A stretch of 64,000 bases of DNA from Ornithodoros turicata (GCF_037126465.1 NC_088202.1:117814123-117878122); one strand, 5' to 3'; shown: positions 44,461 through 56,593, numbered from the stretch's first letter. Notes: a model not told the origin generated them from the sequence alone. Program-made: numbers and translations.

Positions 44461-45135
44461 AAACGAACCCCGATGTTCGGAACCTGCTCGCGATCAATCC
44501 CGGGAGAGGCTATGATGCGATGATACGTAGACAAATTTCAGTTTATGTGGACCAACCATGATGCAAACGGAAGTCATCCGAGGCCATAATGCTTGGTAGC
44601 CCTTCTTCGCTGATAGAGGAAGGTCCTGTGTCTTTGGGGCAGCACCTACGCAGTTACGTAGAGGTGGCTGGTGCGTCACACGAGTACCGCACCGGGGATC
44701 AGAGACCGACATTCGGCAGCCTCGTCCTCGCTCCACTGGCAGGAAGTCCTACAGAGCTCATGCTGAGAGGGAATACAGATTTTTCGCGACAATAGCGGTA
44801 GGCTTCGCAGGTACACCAGGGGGGTGGGGGTGGGGGGGGTAACGTTGGGTTGGGTAGAGCAGGAGCCGCAGAACAGTGGACCGTGCTGCGAGCAAAGGAA
44901 AAATGCTACAGGTTCTTGTCAGTATTCAGAAGAGCTAAAATAAGAAATACACACACACACAAGCTGCATGTCATCGCTCACTTTCTTCATACATGGGGGT
45001 TACGATGACTCGGCGCACCTTCTTCAGAGCAGACGTTGAGCGAGGAAACATATTTTTTGTTTCCCTTTGCGAAGTTAGAAAGCGCATCGAGAGAAATTCG
45101 CGCAACATCAAGAGCGAAGCCTGTAAATATCCGGA
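44461..45135. other. Unassigned gap with G-rich tract
   Basis: A G-rich stretch lies near 44818-44840 and (CA)n near 44950. The minus frame at 44494-44736 may continue the ORF1 relic but has no motif I trust. Confidence 0.4.
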
Positions 45136-45240
45136 GGGGGGGGGGGGAATTTATTGGCACAAAAAAAAATGAAAAAAGAAAGGGGAAAGGACAGCCATGC
45201 AGCACGCCAGAGGTTTTCATGTGAATCCCATCCTTTGCGC
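45136..45240 (-). mobile_element. Poly(C)-tailed LINE, 3' end
   Basis: The minus strand reads GGCTGTCCTTTCCCC, T-rich, then GCCAATAAATT and twelve C (45136-45147). This is a diverged member of the family. Confidence 0.55.
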
Positions 45241-45973
45241 CTTCGAGTCTACCGCTTATTACTGTTATTTTCGGGCATACGCTCACAGCGTTGGGAGCAA
45301 GTATAACGAGTTACGGATACGTGAAAAGTTCATGGACTAGCCCACTTACAGGATCGATCAGCTACTACGAAACTCGTTGCACACACACATCAAGTGATAT
45401 TGTAGGAACCGCAGAGCCGTCACGAGGCGAGTTTGCGCCAAGGCCAGGGAAAATGTGAAGCGCACCCCCCCCCCTCCTCTCCCGTTGCCGGGGCGGCTGC
45501 CCCTCTCGCACCCCCGTCGGTACGACTTTGGAGGGGAGAGAGAGAGAGAGACATGATGACGATGGTATGGGGATGTCTTGCGCTCATTGAGCAGAATGCT
45601 ACCCCATTGCTATTGGGGAAAAATGAGAGGATGGTGATGAGGATGATGCTGACGACGCTGACGAGGTCTTAGAGGGAGTCGATCAGGCCGGTAGTTTCAA
45701 GGAATTTGATAAAGGGTCGCAAGACGGACATCTGCTTCCGTTTGTCCCATGGTCCCAAAATGAGTCTGAGGTCAAGGGGTCGGCTGTCAATCCGCAAAAA
45801 GTCGTTTGCCAAAAAGTGACGCTCTCTCCTGTAAGTGGCACATGAGATGATCACATGATCCGCGGTCGCTGGCACACCACACTCGGGGCACAGGGGGCTA
45901 CTGGCACACCCTATCTTGTAAAGGTAGTACGGCGTAAAGGCAACATTCAGCCGTAAGCGATGTAGGAGGGACT

Positions 45974-46099
45974 TGTGGCGACCACCTACCGTCGACGACG
46001 ACGATGTCTATTGCAACAGCGGGCACGGGCTACGCGCCCGAATAAACAGTTGACCTCTGGGCTTCCTCCTGTGTGGCTGTCTGCTAGCTAGTTCCCACA
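45974..46099 (+). repeat. 5' LTR of the 962-bp element
   Basis: 126 bp with TG/CA ends. AATAAACA near 46042 could serve as a polyadenylation signal. Confidence 0.9.
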
Positions 46100-46809
46100 G
46101 TTGGTGACCCGAACATTCGAACACCTCGGACTATTCGGCCTTCTTACCACCCTAAATTCTCCATCTTCTGCACCAAGCTTCCTAGGCCCACTCAACGTCA
46201 TTCCCAGGAGGAAGCTGCCTTTTCCACCCGGCAGCAGAGGTCACTCACCGCACGGCACACCACCACCATGCGCCAATTCCACCTTCGGCAGCCATCGCCG
46301 TCAGCACCACGTCATCAGGTCAGCTTGGAAGGTTCGCACCAACGCCACCTCATTACCACCGCATTACCATCACCTGCCGGCCGTGACACCAGAGCCTCGT
46401 GCTCGCCGAGCGGTCCCGCTCGTCACGGCAGCCGACGTCACCCTCTCTGCAGCCGACGTCTCGGCAGCTCATCAGCGCGGCGAACAACGCCACACACGCG
46501 AAGCCAACACGGCTTTCAACCTCTCTACAACCAACTTGTCAACCTCTCTTCACGGCCCCGCAAATCTGTCTTCACGGCCTCGCAAACCTTCTGGCGCACA
46601 TCGCCAAGCTCTTCCAAAGTGACTCAAAGCCACTCACGCGACTCAAAGCGACTCACGCGACTCAAAGCGATTCAAGCGACTCAAAACGACTCCTTCAGCA
46701 CCGCACCTGCCTCCCATCATCGCATCACCCATCTGCGTTCTATCCCATGCTCCTGCTACTGCTGCAACCTGCAACCACAGCTCCCGCTGTCTCTGGGCGG
46801 GGGAGTACC

Positions 46810-46935
46810 TGTGGCGACCACCTACCGTCGACGACGACGATGTCTATTGCAACAGCGGGCACGCGCTACGCGCCCGAATAAACAGTTGACCTCTGGGCTT
46901 CCTCCTGTGTGGCTGTCTGCTAGCTAGTTCCCACA
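46810..46935 (+). repeat. 3' LTR of the 962-bp element
   Basis: 126 bp, one visible difference from the 5' LTR, which points to a recent insertion. Confidence 0.9.
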
Positions 46936-47048
46936 GACTTAATGACGCGGGGTAACGTTGACGGGAAGCGGCACGAGAATGTTGGGTCCACCATTCCCAG
47001 TGCTGACAGGGACATCCCAACGCCATTGTTCGATGGGAACATTTGTTA

Positions 47049-47090
47049 GGACTCCCGCATTCACCATCTGACAATAAAGTTGTTTTTTGT
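47049..47090 (+). mobile_element. 3' stub of a (TTG)n-tailed LINE
   Basis: CACCATCTGACAATAAAGTTG matches the 3' end at 20430-20466. Only the last ~40 bp are present. Confidence 0.55.
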
Positions 47091-47786
47091 TAGAATAGCC
47101 GCGAGGAAGATTTTGCACTGGTTTCCACAAGCTTCATGAGAATGCTAAAAGCGTGCCCGCAAACGTAGGTGAACGACGTCGCTCCGATTCACAAACAATT
47201 TAGCTGTTGTTACCCGCAATGCAAACTTTGTATCCAAATCTGGATCAAAGACGGCATCCCTGTCGCATTGCACCGAAATCTCTAACCGTGAAAACTGCAA
47301 TGCGAATCCCTTTGGACGACTGGGCTTAGCCTCGTATGTATACCGCCCGAAGCTGCAGCCGAGGAAAGGGGAGCACGGATTACGGGTCATACGAGGCGCT
47401 CCAGATGGTACTGTTTGAGCTCGGTTAGGACTCTCTTTGCGCAACAACGATGTTGATGCCAATTCCTGTGGTCATCGCAAAAGAACGTAATGCAAACTGA
47501 TAGCACTGATATACCTTAATGGTGCTTGCCTCGAGAAAGGACGAACAGCAGGGCTCAGTATAGGTTGAAGCGACTGGGAGATATTTCACCTCGTCTCCTT
47601 CAGTCGATATGATCACATACTGAGTCTAAACAACGGCGGCTGACGGAAAAGCAGTAGCAGCGGGGGTTTGTGAAAGCATTGTAACCGTTAATGTAAAGGG
47701 AAGATGTATTCGACTCAATAAACTCTGCAACGCACACACCCCCAGTGCCACACACACACACGTGAGAACACACATGAACACATATA
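47091..47786. other. Unassigned gap
   Basis: (CA)n lies near 47750-47762. Minus frames at 47145-47462 and 47626-47862 show no motif. Confidence 0.4.
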
Positions 47787-48695
47787 CAGGGTATTTCAAA
47801 AAACGTGTCATTCGGACTTTATAAAAAAACGGGGCGACGAAAAAATACGGGGTAAACGGCACTTGTGTGGCAACTGAATTTGCCGTCTTGCAAAAATATT
47901 TTCATTTGATTTTAGTTAAAAGAAATTTCTTTAATTGAACTCAAAAATTTCCCAAGTCAACCTAACGTTTCTTTTTACAGAATTACAGAGCCCAAGGCGA
48001 ACTTAGTCAGATCCACCAAGAAATCCGCTCTATATTGCAAATGGAACTTCCCAAAAAAGTCGCGAAATTGAGGCTTCAGAGTTTCGGGTATTCAACAGCG
48101 CACCAAATCAGTCGCAAAGATGCGTGAAGGGCAGGGCATGCTCCTGCCCCCATGAAGCTAGTACAGTTTATCGCCGGACCGGCGTGCAGCACAAGACGCG
48201 CCGATAACAAGGCGGGTGACATTCTACCATACGTTGATAAGCGGCAAACAAAAATGATTCCGCCTCTTTTTTCCCGCCCTGTTTTTTTTTTTTTTTCGAC
48301 CTTCTATCGTTCATGGGGGCAGGAGCATGTCCTCCTCTCCACGAATCTTTGCGTCTGATTTGCGCCGTTGAATACCTGAAACTTTGAAGCCTCAATTTCG
48401 GAACTTTTTTTGGGCAGTTCCATTTGCAATATCGAGCGGATTTGTTGCTGGATCTGACTAAGTTTGCTACGGGCTCTCTAATTCGGTAAATACAACGTTA
48501 GGTTGACTTGGGAAATTTTGGAGTTCAATTAAAGAAATTCAATTTCTTTTAATTAAAATCAAATGAAAATATTTTTGCAAGATGGCAAATTCAGTTGCCA
48601 CACAAGTGCCGTTTACCCCGTATTTTTCCGTCACCCCGTTTTTTTTTTCGTCACCCCGTTTTTTTATAAAGTCCGAATGACACGTTTTTGAAACA
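47787..48695. mobile_element. Foldback element, left copy
   Basis: After TA it begins CAGGGTATTTCAAAAAACG. Arms of about 430 bp pair across a short centre near 48230-48300. The right end stops at GAAACA, lacking the last CCCTG, and TA joins it directly to the next copy. Confidence 0.8.
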
Positions 48696-48697
48696 TA

Positions 48698-49591
48698 CAG
48701 GGTGTTTCAAAAAACGTGTCATTCGGACTTTATAAAAAAACGGGGCGACGGAAAAATACGGGGTAAACGGCATTTGTGTGGTAAGTGAATTTGCCACCTT
48801 GTAAAATATTTTCATTTGATTTTAATTAAAAGAAATTGAATTTCTTTAATTGAACTCCAAAATTTCCCAAGTCAACCTAACGTTTTTTTTACAGAATTAG
48901 AGAGTCCGTAGCGAACTTAGTCAGATCCACCAAGAAATCCGCTCGATATTGCAAATGGAACTGCCCAAAAAAGTCCCGAAGTTGAGGCTTCGGAGTTTCG
49001 GGTATTCAACGGCGCACCAAATCAGTCGCAAAGATGCGCGAAGGGCAGGACATGTTCCTGCCCTCATGGAGCTAGAACAGTTTATCGCCGGACCGGCGTC
49101 CAGCACAAGACGCGCCGATAACAAGGCGGGTGACATTCCACCATACGTTGATAAGCGGCAAACAAAAATGATTCCGCCTCTTTTTTCCCGCCCTATGTTT
49201 TTTCGACCTTCTATCTTTCATGGGGGCAGGAGCATGTCCTCCTCTCCACGAATCTTTGCGTCTGATTTGGTGCGCCGTTAAATACCAGAAACTTTGAAGC
49301 CTCAGTTTCGGGACTTTTTTTGGGCAGTTCCATTTGCAATATCGAGCGGATTTCTTGGTGGATCTGACTAAGTTCGCTACAGGCTCTCTAATTCTGTAAA
49401 AAAAACGTTACGTTGACTTGGGAAATTTTGGAGTTCAATTAAAGAAATTCAATTTATTTTAAATAAAATCAAATGAAAATATTTTTGCAATATGGCAAAT
49501 TCAGTTGCCACTCAAATGCCGTTTACCCCGTATTTTTCCATCGCCCCGTTTTTTTATAAAGTCCGAATGACACGTTTTTTGAAACACCCTG
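48698..49591. mobile_element. Foldback element, right copy
   Basis: Complete: CAGGGTGTTTCAAAAAACG at the left and its exact complement at the right, with TA on both sides. It is the same family and orientation as the left copy. Subterminal AATTGAACTCCAAAATTTCC is present in each arm. Confidence 0.85.
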
Positions 49592-49689
49592 TATATAGAG
49601 ATGAACAACGATAGCATGCACACAGGAATGACAAGAATAAAATCTATCTACACAGTGAGGAGATCAGTCAGTCAGTCAGTAATGGTGGC

Positions 49690-50520
49690 GTTCTGATTAG
49701 GGAAACGTGGCCGCCCTGCACACAAACTGAAGGGTGATGCCGCCATCGACGCGGAAACCTTCTTCCCCGAGCGCGACCAGCTGTCGCTGCAGGACACCCG
49801 TTACAGACGTCCGCGTAGTGCGTACTAGCGGGAAAATGTGGACATTGCGCCTACGTTGCGCGATCGCCTTACAGCGGGCGGACCACAGAGTCTGGGCCCC
49901 ACAGGTGGTGATGAGTATGCTGATTGGGTGGATGGACCGTCTACGGTCGAGGGGCAGTGGGCACATTACATTTGTGTGACGCTGAACAAGCTGCCAGAAA
50001 ACCCTTGCAATGCGGCACTGAAACAACACGTGCGTGTTGGTCTCCACGCAGTCGCAATACGGGCACAGGTTAGTCGTCTTCACATTCAATGAGTGAAGGC
50101 GGTCTCGCGTTGGGTGAATGCCCCACGCGAAGCTGCGCAGCTTGTGATGGAGAGGTACAGGAAGCCAAGAACAAATAATCCTTGTCCACGCGATGGATGC
50201 CGCAAACGGCTAGACCAGTCGTCATTCGTACGCTCTGCGCTCCACAAGACTGACTGTATAATCTGGGTGGGAGTAACTGAACTCGGCACTACAGGAGGAG
50301 CGAGCCGCATCAATCGCTGGCAGTACGTATGGACAGGTGCATGGAAGCGAAGCGGCGATCGCGCTGCTGGATGGGACGGACAGTATGACGGTAGTGAGAC
50401 ATGTTGAAGTAACGGGCCCATCCAGTACTTCAGGAGAACATGAGCCGTTATAGCGTTGGTTCGGTTTGGTGTAGGGAAAAATAAAATGGGGAATGTGGAG
50501 CTCATGGAGAGAGCCGGCCA
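49690..50520 (-). pseudogene. LINE ORF2 C-terminal fragment (zinc-finger domain)
   Basis: The minus-strand frame reads TTNLCPYCDCVETNTHVLFQ, C.IARVFWQL and an Arg-rich remainder, the CxxC...H...C pattern followed by FW seen at the end of CR1/L2-type LINE proteins. A second frame upstream (50505-50086) continues the homology after a frameshift. The RT core is missing. Confidence 0.7.
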
Positions 50521-51131
50521 CTGCAGTTCAATTAAATATCCAGTGACGTAAAGAGAATTGTTATTACTTTATGGGGTGTTTGCTTTTCCTCGAGCACTAC
50601 TACGTTATGATCACGTACGCACTGAGCTTCTCCCACATTTTTTTAGTTAAATATAGTGATGTCGTATTTTTAAACACGACATATCATCTTACGAAGTAAT
50701 CGAGCATTCTCCTTGATTTTCCTTGTTTCGAGAACGTCAATTTCGCGATCGGGGATTTCGCAACCGGGAACATCGAGGTCCTCCCGTCAAACTACGCCTC
50801 TATTTCGCGTGGGATTTTCGATACCGTGGTCAATGGTCCAGGAGAATAAAATGACACTATAGTTTCGAAATCGACTGGAACGGATACGACCATCCCTTTA
50901 AATGCTGGTATCAGAAACGGGACGAGAAACGTCACGCCATACAACGTTTATGGAAATACGCGTTTTCTTCGCCAGTTTGTGCATCGTACTTCGGAGATAT
51001 GTTTCAAAGCTTAGCTCGTTGCTTGTAATACGCGCCTTTGTACAGAACTACGTAGCGGGCACCCTTCACACATCCATCACATCAGAACAGCGGCTGTAAA
51101 GGACATTAAGAGCAGTGCCACTGCTGCAGCG
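50521..51131. other. Unassigned gap with a TTAA-type MITE end
   Basis: 50830-50900 matches the left end of the 8355 element in reverse (AAATCGACTGGAACGGATAC, then CCCTTTAA). Nothing else was recognised. Confidence 0.45.
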
Positions 51132-51143
51132 GTTCCAGGAAAT

Positions 51144-51249
51144 CCCTGGCATCTTGCGCTCCTTCCTGCTGTCATCACCCCATCTCTCCACGTCTGTACG
51201 CTGCTCATAGCCACGGTTGATTCGCGGCGCTAACAGGGAATACAAACAA
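51144..51249 (+). mobile_element. 5'-truncated SINE with 12-bp target duplication
   Basis: GTTCCAGGAAAT is at 51132-51143 and 51250-51261. The insert matches the 3' part of the SINE at 31008, ending GGCGCTAACAGGGAAT. The tRNA-like head and pol III boxes are absent. Confidence 0.85.
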
Positions 51250-51261
51250 GTTCCAGGAAAT

Positions 51262-51355
51262 ATGGTTGCAATTGAAACTCACATCCGCGTACAAAAGTCG
51301 GTGGATGTTCTCCGTCATGAACATGTTCGCTCTGAACTACATTGAGAATATCCTT
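51262..51355 (+). other. Exon-like open stretch next to the SINE
   Basis: Reading from the duplicated site, one frame stays open and protein-like (SRWMFSVMNMFALNYIENIL) up to a donor-like GTACGT near 51362. Before the SINE inserted, CTGCTGCAG near 51129 could have been the acceptor. There is no family match, so this may be chance. Confidence 0.25.
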
Positions 51356-51689
51356 GATATAACGTACGTAGATCAGACTTTGATAGAAAAAAATTGCGGT
51401 CTCCCTTCTGACGCAAGAGGAGTAAAGCGACAGCAATCGTTGAACTGCTCAGAAAATGCGGGGATAATTTTAAATCGCGCGTAGTGGTTTGCACATCTAG
51501 GTTTGCACATTTAGGTAATGGTTTGCAAATGTAGATGTAGGAGCAGAACTGTAATGAGTTATGATGTAACGCTAGAGAGGATAACGCGCTTTGGGGTTTG
51601 GCGTGAAGAAAAACTTTTTTGGTCGCATCGTGAGTGCATCTTTTAACATTGTCGCCCGATGTGAAAATGAAGGAACCGTCCACCTTCCT

Positions 51690-51765
51690 CCTGCATAACC
51701 TTTTTGAGGGGGCCACATACCGGCATCCCCATATCATCGTCATCATGTATTTCTCTCTCTCCTGC
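51690..51765 (+). mobile_element. 3' end of a (TC)n-tailed LINE
   Basis: CATCCCCATATCATCGTCAT, then CATGTATTTCTCTCTCTC, matches the 3' end of the minus copy at 18270. Confidence 0.65.
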
Positions 51766-53536
51766 GCGCGACCGGTGAACGCCATGCGACCACCGATTCT
51801 TTTTTTTTCTTTTTTTCTCACAGCGGCCTGGAGAACCTGTGCTCGTATCAGAGTAATACTTTCGTATAAAACTAAGTGCGATATGCTTTACAGAATCGGT
51901 GCGTTTCCGCGTGTGACGTTCACAACGCAACTCAAAGTTGATTGTCGTGTCGCGGCTGGTGGCAGACACCTCGAGTGAATGATGCTCACTATTTTTTTTT
52001 TTTTTTTTGCCGTGGATTCAGAGTGCCATTCATTTTAATGATCTCAAGCATGCACGTAAATCCTATGGGGATTACGACTGGCTTAACTGGATTTACTGCA
52101 ACGCGTAGGCAACGGCCACCAACATGGGAAGTCTGAGAACGACCGTTCGTTCACACCGGCAGGATCACGCCACAATGAAGCACGACGTCGCTCCACCGCC
52201 TTGGCAGTCTCGCTTGCAAGATATAACATAGCATTCCAATTACCGCAGAAGGGGAGGAAACACATTGAACACCCTGCCAAAAACGGTCCTGCGCCCACGG
52301 TTCCCGTGGCACCATCTATCGTCCGAGCAGAGTTTTCGGCGCAGACCACAAGAATTTCAGAAGGGGTAGCGCAATAATGTTATCGCTCTAAAATAAAATA
52401 AAAAATATCGAGGCACGATAGATGGGTGGATGGATGATGGAGATTACACAACTTTTGGAACAGAAGAACGTTTTTAAAAATTACTCTGCTCTATTTGAAA
52501 ATCGATCAGTACACGGGCAATAGAATGCAATCGTCTGCGTTCAGATGCGTCAATCAGGTGCATGATGTAGCTTCATATCAAATGTTCCACGAACCACTTG
52601 GGCGACACAATCACCAAGATTAGGATACACAGGGTTGCCCGAAACAAAGTACGGTATTTCTTCCGCCCTGTAGAAATAACTGGAGGAACGGCACACGCGA
52701 AAACTGTCGTCAAGGGCCCGTGGAGGGCTTAAAAATCGTGTCAAGAAATTTCAGCTTCCACATTTGTTTCCGTCAGTTACGAAGAATAAAAAACCTCTTT
52801 TTCCTATACATTACCAATGCACTATTCCGCTATTTTCTTGAGCTGTCGGAGCATCGGTGGCGCTTTGATAATAATTCTCGATGGCCCATATTTGCTAGAA
52901 GTATAACGACAGGAGTGGCATGCTATGCTTCGAAATTTAAAATGTGCAGCGAAAGAAATACCGTAACAAAGCTTCTGGTGCCACGAAACTGCGCAAACCA
53001 GCACACACGCGGGGCTTATAGGCGGTATAGACCATTGGATATGTTAAGAGGGTAGTGTTTCTTTTATCTCTCTCTCTCTCTCTCTCTCTCTCCCTCTCTT
53101 TCACAATTTATCCAGAAAGAACGGGTCCAAGTGAGAATTTGTGTAGAATTTTAGCGCATAATACGTCATCCAAAACGTTTATAGTTTATATAGTTCCCAC
53201 ACATCTCTAAAATTATTTTTGTCTTCACTACAAACCCAAAGCTTGGGCAGACCTATAAATCCCCAAGACATCCCACACAGGGCCTCATCCAGGAAATACA
53301 AAATATAGCTCTCGTGAATACAACGTTTGTTCCTTTTCACTCAATGCAAAGCCCGTGTCCTCTTCGTCCACTGCAAATGTTGACGAAGCTCTTGGGACGT
53401 GTGGAAAAATAGGGATTCTACCTCAACGGTCCTTACCACATGAGCGCAAAAGTTAAAAAAAAGGCAAATAGGGAACCAGGAGAAATCACCGCGTCCCTTC
53501 ACTAAACTACACAGTCTGTGCTGCAAGTCAACGGTG
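51766..53536. other. Unassigned
   Basis: T-rich runs lie near 51800 and 51990, and (TC)n at 53066-53099. No repeat boundary or exon was recognised. Confidence 0.4.
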
Positions 53537-53760
53537 CAGGGCTAGACATGAACCTGTAGCAAACCTGAGCCGCCTTTACATGAACGTAGAAAGTCGAACC
53601 GAAATTGTTATCGCTTCGGTTCGGGTTCGACTATAAGCATTAGGTTCTGGTTCAGCTTCGAAAGGCAACTATAACGGTTCAAACCGTTAATTCTAAACAG
53701 TTCTGTTCACGAACCGGTTCAATGATATGAACTTGCCTCCATCGGAATGACGGTCTAGGC
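53537..53760. repeat. GGTTCG-rich repeat, possible hAT-type MITE
   Basis: It begins CAGGGCTAGACATGAACC and has repeated CGGTTCG/GAACCG motifs. 56640-56790 has the same character. The ends are not paired with confidence. Confidence 0.4.
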
Positions 53761-55078
53761 GAAATTAGCCGCGGTACCGGCATTGCGCTGCCACATTTTT
53801 GTTGTTATATTTAACTTTCTATGGCTGACTGGGACAGGAAATTGCAATGCTCATGACGGATTGTTGAGATAGGTTAATTCAATGGACGAGGAATGTGCAC
53901 TATTAAATCAGATGTCCCGCAGAGTTAACTGCGAAATAGAACTGAGAAGTTGAGAACAAGGGCCGGTGCCATTATTTGACATTTGCATGTATTTTAATTG
54001 TAAATGAAAAGGTGAAAAGCGTACGCCCTGCTTTCGTAGCAAATCGACAACACAATGTTGATCCTTTTAATTTGCGGTAGCAGCCCTATAACATCTTTAG
54101 AAAAAATCTTCCCGGAAACAACACCGCAAGCGATGTTGCCCCGACGACCGTTTTACGGGCCGCGCATTCCAAGACACGGCCCACCCGGGGGCGGACCGCG
54201 TTATCAAGGGGCCCTTCTGGAAATATGAGTCTATAACATGTCTCTTTTACCTACGTATTGGTTGGTCCTGGAATACTAAACGGTGATGCTCTTCTCATGA
54301 ATCAACCAATGGCAAAGGCCACCACCATCAAAGTCAGGACCACCGTCACATATGAATTAAGAGAGTGAGAAAGAGAGAACGAAGAAAAAAGTTTGGGACT
54401 AACATCTACATTTTTTTCTTTTACCAATCAATGAAGAAGAAAAAAGGAGTAAACTGGGGAGTAATTACAGCTCTTGGTTCCCGAGATTACAATTACTCCC
54501 CATTTTCTTCGTTGCCACCGTCACCATCGGCACCACGCCACTCTCTAGGACATCAAATAGTTACTAAACTTCGCGAATGGTCCTCTGAATGCAGCATTCT
54601 ACGTAAATATGTGCTCTTTGTGAACTTGATGGAACAAGGCTCTATAATTACCCAATTATTTGCCAACAAAATAAGGAATAGTGGTTCTTCCTTGGCAGAT
54701 TGTGTCTTATGCGTACATGTTTTATCTTATTCGATATATCCGGGCTCACGGTTTAGTGGAAAGTATTTTCGTTCATGTACATGAATTATGTACATAAAGA
54801 CTGTGAGGGCAAAACGTAACATGCAGCCTGCAATATGTGACATTCTTTTAGCCCCATGCGATTAGTCCAGGGAGGAAGTAATGGTTGTGACAATTCATTT
54901 AGTCCCAAAAAGGACTAACTTTGCTCACACACAGTAAATTTGGTCATTTGGGCATCATCCTTTGCGGCGCTCATTTGTGATGCTACAACTCATTTTTTTC
55001 TTAAGGTATGGCATACGAAGGTCGTTGGCATACATCAGTCTCACTCTTCGTAGCGTAATTTAAATTTCTCCTAAAACA
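53761..55078. other. Unassigned
   Basis: A small hairpin lies at about 54455-54502 (TGGGGAGTAATT with AATTACTCCCCA). A 139-codon frame at 54365-54784 has no motif. Confidence 0.4.
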
Positions 55079-56593
55079 ACAACAACAACAACAACTTTAG
55101 TTAAATGATGATGCTTGGGGAGTTTCCTTGCCAGGGGCGGTGCCCTACCCTATTGCTGGAGGTAATCTGGTGAAAGGAAATATTGAGTCGCCTCACAGTG
55201 AGGACCGAAGTCCTACAGTGTCAAAAAACTTCAGATGTGCTTTAAGGGCAGAACGTTGCTGGGGTGGATTTGCCGGCATAAGTCCCATCTCATCATCGTT
55301 TCTTTATATATACAGGGTGTCCCAGCTAAATGAGAACAGATTTTAAAATATATATATATATATATATATATATGCCACTTTTTTAGAGATGGAGTCAATT
55401 GCAATATAGCATATGCTGAAGGGCACTCATTAAGAGGGCACCAGCAAACTCCTAAGGCAGTGTCCTAATTAACATTCAACAATTTACTTTTGAATTATAA
55501 ATGCTACGAAGTTGTCCCAATGAGAACATCGGGTCCCTTCGGTCACCTGATACCCGTAGCTGTTTGCAGAACAAAAATCCGTTCGATAGATCGTCCGCAA
55601 AAAATTCGTGAAGGAACACCGTTTCTTTCTTTGTTTTGTTCATTGCGCACCTCCAGAGACGCGTCTTCCCTTCACTCCCAATGTGAAGGGTGAAGGAGCA
55701 CAGTGCCGCCTCTTGCGTCTCGGAAAAAAATGGGAAGAAAACAGAAAATGCAACCCAAGATAAGGGCAGTTCCGATAGCGACACTCGATGCGTTTGTTTT
55801 TGTTTCGTTTGCGCAAGTTGAAGCTCATCTTCGACGCATGAGGCGGCACTGTGCTCCTTCACTCTCTCACACTGCGAGTGAAGGGAAGACGCGTTTATGG
55901 AGATGCGCAATGATCAAAATACAGAAAAAAATGGTGTTCCTTCACGAATTTTTTGCGGACGATCTATTGAACGGATTTTTGTTCTGAAACCGTCTATGGT
56001 ATCAGGTGACCGAAGGGACCAGAGGTTCTCATAAGGACAACTTCGTAGCTTTTAGAATTAAGAAGTTAATTATTGAAAGTTAATTAGGACATTGCTTTAG
56101 GAGTTTGTTGGTGCCCTCCTAAGGAGTGACCTTCAGCATATGCTATAGTGCAATTGATTTAATCTCGAAAAAAGTGATATATATATTTAAAAAAATCTGC
56201 TCTCACTTAGCTGGGACACCCTGTATATATGTGTGTGTGTGGATTTGCCCATGGACCAAGCAATTTTGACATAGCTAGAGGGCGAGAGTCCAGCTGATTT
56301 AGAGGCACTGAAAGTATGGATTGGAAGGGTTGGTAGTGCGAACAATGAAGAGTGATATGCTCTGGATCTTCCATATCACAGCAGTGACGCCATCTAGAAG
56401 AGTCAAACTTGTCGTAAGCGGTTGCGGCTCCGGGCTGTAAAAGCCACATAGCGTCGCATCCGATGAATTAATGACGCGTCTTGACGAGAGGTGTTTCGTT
56501 GCATCCGGAAAGCGAGCGTTGGATTAAGTTTTGCAAGCATAGATGGGGGGGGGGGGGAGAATATCAATTGTCAATTGGCGGGAAGCCAGGGAG
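55079..56593 (-). mobile_element. LINE with (TTG)n tail, interrupted by a foldback
   Basis: The tail on the minus strand is (GTT)6 at about 55079-55096. The 3' UTR (TAGGGTAGGGCACCGCCCC) and C-terminus correspond to the 37847 copy. The foldback at 55313 interrupts it. It resumes at about 56236 (QLDSRPLAMSKLLGPW; then a segment like LEDLEHI) and stops near 56593. Confidence 0.8.
55313..56223. mobile_element. 911-bp TA-flanked foldback element
   Basis: The ends are CAGGGTGTCCCAGCTAA and, reversed, CAGGGTGTCCCAGCTAAG. TA lies at both sides. Arms of about 430 bp (TGCAATATAGCATATGCTGA and its partner; CCCTTCGGTCACCTGATACC and its partner) meet near 55760. (TA)n lies in the left arm. There is no transposase. 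Confidence 0.85.

Larger units (their letters stand above)
45974..46935 (+). mobile_element. 962-bp non-autonomous LTR retrotransposon (TRIM-like)
   Basis: Two 126-bp LTRs, 45974-46099 and 46810-46935, run TGTGGCGACC to GTTCCCACA and differ at one visible base (GGGCACGGGC versus GGGCACGCGC). GACT flanks both sides (45970-45973, 46936-46939). TTGGTGACCCGAAC directly follows the 5' LTR, where a primer site is expected. The purine-rich GGGCGGGGGAG precedes the 3' LTR. The roughly 710-bp interior has no RT, protease or integrase. Frames inside are Pro/Ser/His-rich, lack ATG-led coding character and read through the primer site, so I do not call a gene. A short (CGACTCAAAG)n repeat lies at 46615-46690. 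Confidence 0.9.
45538..47035 (-). mobile_element. LINE with (TC)n tail, split by an LTR element
   Basis: Matches 18270-18790 nearly base for base. The minus-strand C-terminal frame (DHVIISCATYRRERHFLAN; ILGPWDKRKQMS; FIKFLETTGLIDSL) lies at 45875-45669. The match breaks at 45973, resumes at 46936 and ends near 47035. The tail is CATCATGT(CT)n. Confidence 0.85.

Noticed and set aside
46101..46927. Overlapping 160-219 codon frames inside the short LTR element
   Set aside because: The first starts at a non-ATG codon inside the primer-site candidate. All three frames are open together because of low-complexity Pro/Ser/Arg/His-rich sequence, and no Gag motif is visible.
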